A stretch of 64,000 nucleotides of DNA from positions 1 to 64,000 of the forward strand of contig DASYFT010000002.1 of assembly GCA_036498265.1 (NCBI GenBank). Reading direction: 5' to 3'. This document shows positions 17,833-24,662 of the stretch, piece after piece. Source of the stretch: Palsa-744 sp036498265 (lineage in GTDB: Bacteria; Actinomycetota; Thermoleophilia; Solirubrobacterales; Solirubrobacteraceae). The translations under genes and the position numbers were made by a program. Position 1 is the first letter of the stretch. Each line of letters begins with the position of its first letter. The notes beneath the pieces were generated by a model. It saw only the letters and a list, made by a program, of their open reading frames with translations. It ran no database searches and was not told the DNA's origin.

Positions 17833-18755
17833 GGATCGCCGTCCTCGGGCCGGGTGGCGTGGGTGGCCTGCTCGCCGGAGCGCTGCAGCGATCCGGCGCG
17901 GATGTCGTGGTCGTCGCCCGCGACACGACGGCCGCGCGGATCTCCGAGCGCGGACTGCGCGTCGACAGCGTCAGGCTGGGCGAGTTCATCTCTCATCCCC
18001 GGGCGGTGGAGGTGCTGGAGGAGCCCGTCGGAGCGCTGCTGGTCGCGACCAAGGCTGCAGGCCTCGAGCCGGCGCTCGAGCGCGTTCGGAGCGAACCGGA
18101 CGTGGTCCTGCCGCTGCTCAACGGCCTCGATCACCTGGCGGTCTTGCGTGAGCGGCTTGCCGCGACGGTGCTCGCCGGCTCGATCCGGGTCGAGGCCGAT
18201 CGGCCGCACCCGGGGGTCGTGGTGCACACGAGCCCGTTCCTGCAGGTCGAGATGGCCAGCGCCGAGCCGTCGGCTGCGCCGGCGATGGAGCGGCTCTCAC
18301 GGACACTGACGGACTCGGGCGTGCCCGCCGAGATTCGGTGGCCGATCTGCGCCCGCTCCGAGGCGCAGGTGATGTGGTCGAAGCTAGTCCGGCTGAACGG
18401 GCTCGCCTGCACCACCAGCGCCTACGACAAGCTGCTCGGCGAGATCCGCTCCACCCCTCGCCTTCGCGCCGACCTCCTCGGCGCGATCGCGGAGGCATGC
18501 GCCGTCGGACGCGCCGAGGGCGCCGGAGACCTGGACGCCGCGCGGACGATCGCGGAGCTCGACCGAGCCCACGACACGCTTGGCAGCTCGATGCAGCGGG
18601 ACATCGCAGCGGGCCGCACGCCGGAGCTGGACGCGATACCCGGGTCGGTGCTGCGAGCCGCGGCTCGCCACGACCTGGAGTGCCCCACGATCGAGCGGTT
18701 GGTGGCGATGATCGCCGAGCGGGCAGGGATCGAGCCGCCCCTCATCCGTCGCTGA
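17829..18755 (+). CDS. ketopantoate reductase-like NADP oxidoreductase
   Basis: 308 aa. ApbA/PanE fold: Rossmann motif GPGGVGGLLAG (about 8-18), VVVARD at the end of strand 2, VATKAAGLEPAL (conserved Lys), PLLNGLDHL, and the C-terminal helical domain with MWSKLVRLNGLACTT and a Glu/Ser-bearing helix. Could reduce 2-dehydropantoate (CoA synthesis) or another 2-oxo acid. The 4-nt overlap with the FAD oxidase suggests a joint, perhaps non-pantothenate, role. Real frame is fixed by ATG at 17829; a longer open frame running in from 16269 is only antiphase reading of the oxidase gene. Confidence 0.85.
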   Translation: MRIAVLGPGGVGGLLAGALQRSGADVVVVARDTTAARISERGLRVDSVRLGEFISHPRAVEVLEEPVGALLVATKAAGLEPALERVRSEPDVVLPLLNGLDHLAVLRERLAATVLAGSIRVEADRPHPGVVVHTSPFLQVEMASAEPSAAPAMERLSRTLTDSGVPAEIRWPICARSEAQVMWSKLVRLNGLACTTSAYDKLLGEIRSTPRLRADLLGAIAEACAVGRAEGAGDLDAARTIAELDRAHDTLGSSMQRDIAAGRTPELDAIPGSVLRAAARHDLECPTIERLVAMIAERAGIEPPLIRR

Positions 18756-18790
18756 GCCATCGCGGGCCGGCGCCCGGTGTGGCCCTGCGG

Positions 18791-19120
18791 CTACTGCTCG
18801 AACGGGTGCGGCGGATCCTCCGGCCGGGTGGACGGGAGCGAGCGTGTGGCCACTGCCTCCACCGCCTCCTCCTCGGCCGCCGAGCGCTCGCCGTCGTGCT
18901 CACCGTCGCAAAGCACGCGGAAGTTGCCGGTCACGCCGCTGTCGCCATGGATCGTTATGCCCGGCAGCACCTCCTCGCCCTCGTCGAAGCCGAGGCGCTC
19001 CAGGTCGAAGTGGGCGAGCCCGATGCCCCACGCCGTATGGGTGGGGTTCTCGCGGTCGTGTGCCGCCACCGCCTGGGCGAAGCGCTCGAGGTTCTTGGCG
19101 ATCTTGCCGGTGTCAGCCAT
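18791..19120 (-). CDS. conserved hypothetical protein
   Basis: 109 aa, soluble. N-terminal half MADTGKIAKNLERFAQAVAAHD looks helical; the middle WGIGLAHFDLERLGFDEGEEVLPGI then turns to beta; the acidic tail (EHDGERSAAEEEAVEAV) is likely disordered. I do not recognise the family. TAGGCT occurs 11 nt upstream of the ATG. Convergent with the ketopantoate-reductase-like gene across 35 bp. Codon pattern fits a real gene. Confidence 0.6.
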   Translation of the reverse strand: MADTGKIAKNLERFAQAVAAHDRENPTHTAWGIGLAHFDLERLGFDEGEEVLPGITIHGDSGVTGNFRVLCDGEHDGERSAAEEEAVEAVATRSLPSTRPEDPPHPFEQ

Positions 19121-19272
19121 CGCTCACGGGCAGCCTAGCGCGAGCTCGGCGGCCCAGCGATCAGCCGGGAGGCGTGCGAGTCAGGGGCATCATCCCCGTC
19201 GACGATCGGTCGCGGAACGAGGACGAAGCACTCGATGGAGCACGCCGCCCGGAAAGCGGCAGGCCTGCGGGA

Positions 19273-19701
19273 CTAGGCTCGGAGCTCGCTGCGAGCCACG
19301 GAGACGTCGCTCGGCACGACCTCGCCGAACATCCCCGTATCCGCGAACTGCCGAAAACGAGCGATCTTTCCGTCGCTGACATCCCAGACGTGCACCACCT
19401 GAAGGTCCAATGTGCTGCCGGTCGCCTTGCCGGTGCCGGTGTAGCGACAGACCGACGCGACGGTATCGCCCGACACGATGAACTCCTCGGGTGTCACCGC
19501 GAAGCCCTCTACGTCTTCTACGAGCGGGCCGAACACGTTCTCGGCGACGGCCTCTGGTCCTCGATGCAGGCCGCCGTACGGCATCCCCTCCGCCTCGTAC
19601 CACTCGATGTCCGGTGCGAAGCTGCCGAGCACGCCTGGCACATCGGCCCGCCCAAACGCCTCGTAGACGCCCTTAACGACATCAACGCTCTGCTCGGCCA
19701 T
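19273..19701 (-). CDS. NTF2/SnoaL-like protein
   Basis: 142 aa, one NTF2-like alpha+beta cone: VVKGVYEAFGRADVPGVLGSFAPDIEWYE helix-strand opening, HRGPEAVAENVF helix, then the VVHVWDVSDGKIARFRQFADT hairpin typical of SnoaL-like/ketosteroid-isomerase-like proteins. May be an isomerase, dehydratase or binding protein; catalytic identity is not assignable. Start at 19701 has a G-rich run (GGGGGG) 6 nt upstream. Followed downstream by another small gene on the same strand. Confidence 0.8.
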   Translation of the reverse strand: MAEQSVDVVKGVYEAFGRADVPGVLGSFAPDIEWYEAEGMPYGGLHRGPEAVAENVFGPLVEDVEGFAVTPEEFIVSGDTVASVCRYTGTGKATGSTLDLQVVHVWDVSDGKIARFRQFADTGMFGEVVPSDVSVARSELRA

Positions 19702-19836
19702 GAGACCCCCCAAGTTAGGAATGGTTTTCGACGACGACGCTACTCCACATCGAGCACACAAGCCGCGTCGCAGCCTCGGGAGCCTGGCCGCGCCACGGCG
19801 CCGAACGCGCGCTTCCCTCGCCGAGGTGGCCTAGCC

Positions 19837-20229
19837 CTACGTCTCTGAAACGGGCGGCTGCTCGATGATCTCGACCCGATATTGGTCAGGATCTTTGACG
19901 AAGCACAGCCGTGAGCCGCCCTCCCGGATCCTGTACGGCGGCTTCTCGGGCTCGATGCCCTGCTCCGCGAGGCGCGCGAGCGTGCCGTCGAGGTCGTCGG
20001 TCGTGATCGCGATGTGACCGTAGGCGGTTCCGAGCTCGTAGGAGTCGACGCCGAAGTTGTACGTCAGCTCCAGGCGCGGCATGTCGCCGTCGCCGGGCTG
20101 GTTCATGAACACGTTCACGGCCTCGTCGCGGATCGGGATGCGCCCCATCTCCTCGAAGCCGAGCGCCTTGTAGAAGTCCACAGAGCGGTCGATGTCGGTG
20201 ATGCGGTAGCAGGTGTGGATCAGCGCCAT
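19837..20229 (-). CDS. gloA: glyoxalase I-like VOC protein
   Basis: 130 aa, two beta-alpha-beta-beta-beta modules. Closely follows bacterial GloA: HT at the N-terminus, ELTYNFGVDSYELGTAYGHIA in the centre and a C-terminal EIIE. All four metal ligands are in place (H5, E54, H72, E120), so a Ni/Co-dependent lactoylglutathione-lyase-like enzyme is expected. Actinobacteria normally use mycothiol or other thiols rather than glutathione, so the natural co-substrate is open. TAGACT lies 8 nt before the ATG. Confidence 0.86.
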   Translation of the reverse strand: MALIHTCYRITDIDRSVDFYKALGFEEMGRIPIRDEAVNVFMNQPGDGDMPRLELTYNFGVDSYELGTAYGHIAITTDDLDGTLARLAEQGIEPEKPPYRIREGGSRLCFVKDPDQYRVEIIEQPPVSET

Positions 20230-20237
20230 CGGGCGCG

Positions 20238-20243
20238 AGTCTA
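20238..20243 (-). promoter_or_regulatory. -10 hexamer TAGACT for the glyoxalase-like gene
   Basis: Minus-strand TAGACT ends 8 nt before the ATG at 20229. Confidence 0.45.
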
Positions 20244-20324
20244 TATGCCGACCGGCGCAGAGCTACGGGGCCGGCGGGCACGGCTATCGGGCGGTCGGCC
20301 TCGGCTGCTGCCAGAATCCCGTCC

Positions 20325-20846
20325 ATGTCCGCCCCGGACGAGCAGGTCGGCGGCACGCAGCCGGGCGAGACCGACCAGGAACGCATCAACCGCAACCTCA
20401 ACGAGCTGCTCGGTGAGCTGCGGGTCGCGATCCCGGGGGTCCAGGTGCTCTTCGCCTTCCTGCTCACCGTCCCCTTCAGTCAGCGCTTCCGCGGCGTCGG
20501 CCCGTTCGAGCGCACGGTCTACCTCGTGACCCTCCTTCTGACGGCGACCGCCTCGGCTCTCCTTATCGCTCCGTCGGCCTATCACCGCATCGAGTTCCGG
20601 CTTCGCGACCGGCCCCACATCGTCGAGGTCGCTCATCGCCTGACCCTGGCGGGGTTCGCCTTCCTGGCACTCGCCATGACCGGTGCCGTGCTGCTGATCA
20701 CGCGCTACCTCTTCCCGGTGACGACCACGATCGTCGTCGTGTCGCTCGTCTTCCTGATGTTCGCCACGCTGTGGTGCCTGCTGCCGCTCGGGCGCCGGCG
20801 TGCGGTCCTCCGGGACGCATCTCGGCGGCAGGCCGCCGGACTCTAG
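20325..20846 (+). CDS. DUF6328-type membrane protein
   Basis: 173 aa. Soluble N-terminus with ETDQERINRNLNELLGELRVAIPGVQVLFAFLLT, the family hallmark, then four hydrophobic helices (about 43-60, 66-85, 105-126, 132-150) and HRIEFRLRDR between the second and third. Function of the family is unknown. A weaker -10-like CAGAAT lies 7 nt before the ATG. The purD-like gene begins 10 bp after its stop. Confidence 0.82.
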   Translation: MSAPDEQVGGTQPGETDQERINRNLNELLGELRVAIPGVQVLFAFLLTVPFSQRFRGVGPFERTVYLVTLLLTATASALLIAPSAYHRIEFRLRDRPHIVEVAHRLTLAGFAFLALAMTGAVLLITRYLFPVTTTIVVVSLVFLMFATLWCLLPLGRRRAVLRDASRRQAAGL

Positions 20847-20849
20847 ACT
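20844..20849 (+). promoter_or_regulatory. -10 hexamer TAGACT for the purD-like gene
   Basis: TAGACT overlaps the TAG stop of the DUF6328 gene and ends 7 nt before the GTG at 20857; supports that GTG as the start. Confidence 0.45.
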
Positions 20850-20856
20850 GGCCTGC

Positions 20857-22188
20857 GTGCGAACACTGATCGTCGGCCATGGTGGACGCGAGAGCGCGCT
20901 CGCCATGCGGATGGCGGAGCACAGCCAGCTGCACGCGTTCGTCGGCCACGAGAACCCTTCGATCGTGCGCCAAGCCGCCGCGTCGGGCGGCATCCACGTC
21001 GTGGGCGACGTCTGCGACCCGCACGCCGTCGCCGCCTTCGCGCGCGAGCGCGAGATAGACCTCGCGATGGTCAGCGCGGACGAGCCGCTTGCGGCCGGTG
21101 TGGTCGACGCGCTGCTGGCGCAGGGCACGCGCACCGTCGGCCCCACGAGCGCAGGCGCGGAGATCGAGTGGAACAAGGCGTTCGCCCGCAGGCTGCTCGG
21201 GGAGATCGCGCCGGAGTCCGTGCCGCGGCTGCGGATCGTCCACGAGCAGCGCGAGGTGGCCGGCGCGATCGAGTCCTTCGGGTCCACGCCCGTCGCCGTC
21301 AAGCCGTCGGGGCTCACAGGCGGCAAGGGCGTGAAGGTGATGGGGCCCCACCTGGCCGATCACGCTGACGCGCAGGACTACGCGCTGTCCCTGCTCGCCC
21401 ACGGCAGGCCCGGCGAGTCGGTTCTGATCGAGGAGAAGATCACCGGCGCCGAGTTCACGATCCAGGCCGTAAGCGACGGCAGGACCGTCGTGTTCCCGCC
21501 GGCCACCTACGACTTCCCGTATCGATTCGACGGCGACGAGGGACCGGGCACCGGCGGGATGGGCTCGCTTTCGCTTGCGACGTCCACCCTCCCGTTCATG
21601 ACGGCGGCGCAGTACGAGCAGGCCTGCACGATCATCGCGCGCGTCATCGAGCGCCTCGCCGACGAGGGTCGTCATTTCACCGGTGTCATGAACAGCGGGT
21701 TCTTCGCCACCGCCGACGGCGTGAAGGTGATCGAGTTCAACGCCCGCTTCGGAGACCCCGAGTGCATGAACATAATGAGCCTGTTCAGCGGGAGCTGGCC
21801 GGAGGTGATGGAACGGATCACGGGGGGGACGCTTGCCGAAGGCGATGTGCCGCTGCGCGAGGAAGCGTCGCTCGTGCTCTACCTCGTCTCCCCGGACTAC
21901 GCGCTGCGAAGCGGTCCGCCGTACGAGTTCACGGTGGCGGTCGACGGGATCGAGGCCGAGGGCTGCCACGTGTTCTTCTCCTCGGCCACCAGCCTCGGGG
22001 CGGACCGCTACCGGACGGTGGGCACCTCGCGGGCCCTCGCGCTCGCGACCAGCGCGCCCACGCTCGAGCAGGCACGGGTGCGGGTGGTGGACGCCGCTGC
22101 GACGGTTCCGGTGCTGGAGTGGCGCAGAGACGTCGGCGAGCAGAGCTACCTCGACGGCCTGAGCGCGCTGGCGCAATCGCCGGTCTAG
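20857..22188 (+). CDS. purD: divergent phosphoribosylamine-glycine ligase (PurD-like ATP-grasp)
   Basis: 443 aa. GARS domain order is complete: N domain RTLIVGHGGRESALA, ATP-grasp with KPSGLTGGKGVKVMG and GDEGPGTGGMGS, metal site VIEFNARFGDPE, and C domain. Several near-invariant positions differ from ordinary bacterial PurD: GGRES for GGREH, SGLTGGKG for DGLAxGKG, and PATYDFPYRFDGDEGP where QDHKRxxxGDxGP is expected. LTGGKGVKVMG is the form I associate with archaeal PurD. It may be the housekeeping second step of purine synthesis, or a paralogous amide ligase. GTG at 20857 is preferred over ATG 20800. Confidence 0.82.
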   Translation: MRTLIVGHGGRESALAMRMAEHSQLHAFVGHENPSIVRQAAASGGIHVVGDVCDPHAVAAFAREREIDLAMVSADEPLAAGVVDALLAQGTRTVGPTSAGAEIEWNKAFARRLLGEIAPESVPRLRIVHEQREVAGAIESFGSTPVAVKPSGLTGGKGVKVMGPHLADHADAQDYALSLLAHGRPGESVLIEEKITGAEFTIQAVSDGRTVVFPPATYDFPYRFDGDEGPGTGGMGSLSLATSTLPFMTAAQYEQACTIIARVIERLADEGRHFTGVMNSGFFATADGVKVIEFNARFGDPECMNIMSLFSGSWPEVMERITGGTLAEGDVPLREEASLVLYLVSPDYALRSGPPYEFTVAVDGIEAEGCHVFFSSATSLGADRYRTVGTSRALALATSAPTLEQARVRVVDAAATVPVLEWRRDVGEQSYLDGLSALAQSPV

Positions 22189-22244
22189 GCAGGGCGCCGC
22201 GCCGGTCGCCGTGCGCGTCCGGTCCTTCGTGCAAGGATGCCATC

Positions 22245-23099
22245 GTGCTGGTCGAGACGGCGACCCATCCCCAGTTCGTGTCGAACACCTACCTCGTCGC
22301 CGACGGCGCCGGGGGGCCGGCCTTCTTCATCGACGCCGGCGGGCCCGTCCAGCCGCTGATCGACGCCGCGGACCGGCTCGGGCTGACGCCCACGCACGTC
22401 CTGCTCACCCACCACCACTTCGATCACGTCAGCGAGGTCCCCGCGCTGCGCGAGCGCTGGCCCGAGCTCGCCGTGCTCATCAGCTCCCGCGAGCGCCAGC
22501 TGCTCGGGGAGGCGACCGGAGGGACGGACGCCGAGGCGGGCGCGATGGGCAGCGTCGAGGCCGGCGAGACGCTCCACTTCGGTGCGCTCGAGTGCCACCC
22601 GCTGCACACCCCCGGACACACCGCGGGGATGCTCTCCTTCCTGGTCGGCGAGCGCTCCCAGCAGCTCGGCCGTGGAACCCACGCGCGCGTCGGCTCGACC
22701 GCGGCGCCGGGTGGCTTCGCGGGCGCGGACGGCGCCGTGTTCACCGGAGACACGCTGTTCAAGAGCTCGGTTGGCGGAGTGCGGGCGCCCGGCCACACCA
22801 GCTACGCGGACCTCAGGGACTCGATCATGGGGACGCTGATGGAGCTGCCGGCGGAGACCGTCATCTACCCTGGGCACGCCGGCCCCACGTCCGTCGCACG
22901 GGAGTGGGAGTACAACCCGTTCATCCGTGTCTGGCGTGGCCTCGACGGCGAGGGGTCCGAGCGCTGCACCGCGCTCGGCCAGCCCGCGACGCTGGTGCTC
23001 CTCGGCGAGGACTACGACGGCGGGACCAAGGCTTGGGTCCGCTGGGAGGACGGCTCCGATGACATCGTCCCCGGCTCGCGCCTGGAGCGCTCCGCGTGA
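22245..23099 (+). CDS. MBL-fold metallo-hydrolase (glyoxalase II-like)
   Basis: 284 aa, GTG start with AAGGA about 10 nt upstream. Zinc motif LTHHHFDHVSEV (HxHxDH), then HTPGHTAGM, FTGDTLF and YPGHAGPTS complete the glyoxalase II-like dinuclear site. The C-terminal 45 residues (about 240-284, QPATLVLLGEDYDGGTKAWVRWEDG) form an extra small beta module. Possibly a thioester hydrolase; with the glyoxalase I-like gene 2 kb away it could belong to a methylglyoxal route, but they are not co-transcribed. Follows the purD-like gene by 56 bp. Confidence 0.85.
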   Translation: MLVETATHPQFVSNTYLVADGAGGPAFFIDAGGPVQPLIDAADRLGLTPTHVLLTHHHFDHVSEVPALRERWPELAVLISSRERQLLGEATGGTDAEAGAMGSVEAGETLHFGALECHPLHTPGHTAGMLSFLVGERSQQLGRGTHARVGSTAAPGGFAGADGAVFTGDTLFKSSVGGVRAPGHTSYADLRDSIMGTLMELPAETVIYPGHAGPTSVAREWEYNPFIRVWRGLDGEGSERCTALGQPATLVLLGEDYDGGTKAWVRWEDGSDDIVPGSRLERSA

Positions 23100-23152
23100 G
23101 CCGCGGCCAGGACCAGCCGGCTCAGAGCCGGGATCTGCACGAGCCGGCTTCG

Positions 23153-23158
23153 TAGCAT
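23153..23158 (+). promoter_or_regulatory. -10 hexamer TAGCAT for the ABC1 kinase gene
   Basis: TAGCAT ends 11 nt before the ATG at 23170; slightly longer spacing than the others. Confidence 0.38.
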
Positions 23159-23169
23159 CATTGGCGGCA

Positions 23170-24576
23170 ATGGCGCGCGAGAACGAGAAGATCCCCACCT
23201 CGCGAGCAAGGCGCACGGCAACCGTCGCCACGCTCGCCGCTAGCGAGGCGGTGAAGCAGTTCGGCACGCGCGCCGCCAACGTGACCCGCGGCGAGGAGGC
23301 TTCCGAGGCCGCCCTCGCCAGGCGGCAGCTCGAGACCGCCAAGCAGATCGTGGCCGTGCTGGGGACGATGAAGGGCGCGGCGATGAAGCTCGGGCAGGTC
23401 ATGTCGTTCCTTGACGTCGGGCTCGTCGCCGAGGAGCACCGCGACGAGTTCCAGCGCGAGCTCGCGAAGCTGCGCGACGCCGCGCCGACGGTGTCCTTCA
23501 AACAGATGCGGCGCGTCATCGAGGACGACCTCGAAGAGCCGATCTCACGGGTGTTCGCGAGCTTCGAGGAGGAGCCGATCGCCGCCGCCTCGATCGGGCA
23601 GGTCTATCGAGCGACGCTCAGAGAGGACGGGCGCGAGGTCGCGGTAAAGGTGCAGTACCCCGGGGTCGCGGGCGCCGTCAGGGCGGACCTGCAGAACCTG
23701 GACATGATCATGCGGCTGCTCAAGCGGATGACTCCGGGCATGGACATCAAGGCGATCGCCGAAGAGATCAGGGAGCGGATCGGCGAGGAGCTCGACTACG
23801 AGCTCGAGGCGCAGAACCAGCGCTCGCTGGCCCGGATCTTCGCCGGGCATCCCTTCATCGTCGTGCCCGACGTCGTCAGCAGCCTCACCCGCGAGCGCGT
23901 GATGGTCAGCGACTACGTCAGCGGAGTGGGATTCGAGGAGCTCAAGCGCCGTCCGCAGGCCGAGCGGGACCGGCTCGGAGAGATCGTCTTCCGGTTCTTC
24001 CTGGGGTGCCTCTACCGCCACCGCCAGTTCTCCGGCGATCCGCATCCGGGCAACTTCCTGCTGCAGGAGGACGGCCGCGTGGCGTTCCTCGACTTCGGGC
24101 TGTTCAAGCGGATGGATCCCGCGCCGGTCGAGCTCGAGCTGGCCTGCCAGCGGGCCGTCGTCGAGGGCGACGCGGCGACGCTTCACCGGCTGCTTGCCAG
24201 CTCCGGGTTCCTGCCGAAGCCCGAGCTGGTGGACCCCGACCACCTGCTGGCGTTCATCGGGGACGCGATCTGGTGGTACACGACGGCCGATGAAACCGTC
24301 GCGCTGACGCCCGAGATAGCAACGCAGGTGATGATCGAGAGCTCCGACCCGCGCTCCAGTCACTTCCGGGAGATGCGCCATCAGCAGATGCGGCCGGAGC
24401 ACCTCTTCGGGCGACGGATGGAGATGCTCACGCTGGCCGTCCTCTCGCAACTGCGGGCCCGCGCGAACTGGCACCGGATCGCGAGGGAGTGGATGTATGG
24501 GGACGAGCCGGTGACCGAGCTGGGAGAAGCCGAGGCCGAGTTCTACGGTCGCAGTGGCGTCGGCGCGGCAGGGTGA
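23170..24576 (+). CDS. ABC1/UbiB-family atypical kinase
   Basis: 468 aa. UbiB-type features: N-terminal KxGQ helix MKGAAMKLGQVMSF, Ala-rich nucleotide loop AAASIGQVYRA in place of a Gly-rich loop, VAVKVQYPG (ATP Lys), catalytic DPHPGNFLL and metal-binding DFGLF. In proteobacteria UbiB supports ubiquinone synthesis; actinobacteria make menaquinone, so a lipid- or quinone-linked ATPase role is a guess. No C-terminal transmembrane pair is visible. Start ATG 23170 is chosen because residues before it look like antiphase reading of the MBL gene. Confidence 0.9.
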   Translation: MARENEKIPTSRARRTATVATLAASEAVKQFGTRAANVTRGEEASEAALARRQLETAKQIVAVLGTMKGAAMKLGQVMSFLDVGLVAEEHRDEFQRELAKLRDAAPTVSFKQMRRVIEDDLEEPISRVFASFEEEPIAAASIGQVYRATLREDGREVAVKVQYPGVAGAVRADLQNLDMIMRLLKRMTPGMDIKAIAEEIRERIGEELDYELEAQNQRSLARIFAGHPFIVVPDVVSSLTRERVMVSDYVSGVGFEELKRRPQAERDRLGEIVFRFFLGCLYRHRQFSGDPHPGNFLLQEDGRVAFLDFGLFKRMDPAPVELELACQRAVVEGDAATLHRLLASSGFLPKPELVDPDHLLAFIGDAIWWYTTADETVALTPEIATQVMIESSDPRSSHFREMRHQQMRPEHLFGRRMEMLTLAVLSQLRARANWHRIAREWMYGDEPVTELGEAEAEFYGRSGVGAAG

Positions 24577-24607
24577 GCTCCACGGCCGGCCATCCAGCCG
24601 GATGGAA

Positions 24608-24634
24608 GTTGGCCTGCCGCTGTTGCGCGGGTGA
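24608..24634 (+). promoter_or_regulatory. possible sigma-B/F-type promoter for the partner-switching operon
   Basis: GTTGG at 24608-24612 and GGGTGA at 24629-24634, spaced 16 nt, resemble the general-stress sigma consensus of Gram-positives (GTTT ... GGGTAT). A vegetative alternative overlaps it: TTGCGC (24623-24628), 17 nt, CATAAT (24646-24651), placing the transcript start very close to the ATG at 24663. Confidence 0.35.
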
Positions 24635-24662
24635 AAATACGTCCGCATAATCGTTGCAGCCC

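Noticed and set aside
16269..18755. 828-codon plus-strand frame fused to the ketopantoate-reductase-like gene
   Set aside because: The first 520 codons are the wrong phase of the FAD oxidase gene; real translation starts at the ATG at 17829.
20698..22176. 492-codon minus-strand frame opposite purD
   Set aside because: Shadow frame without recognisable domains.
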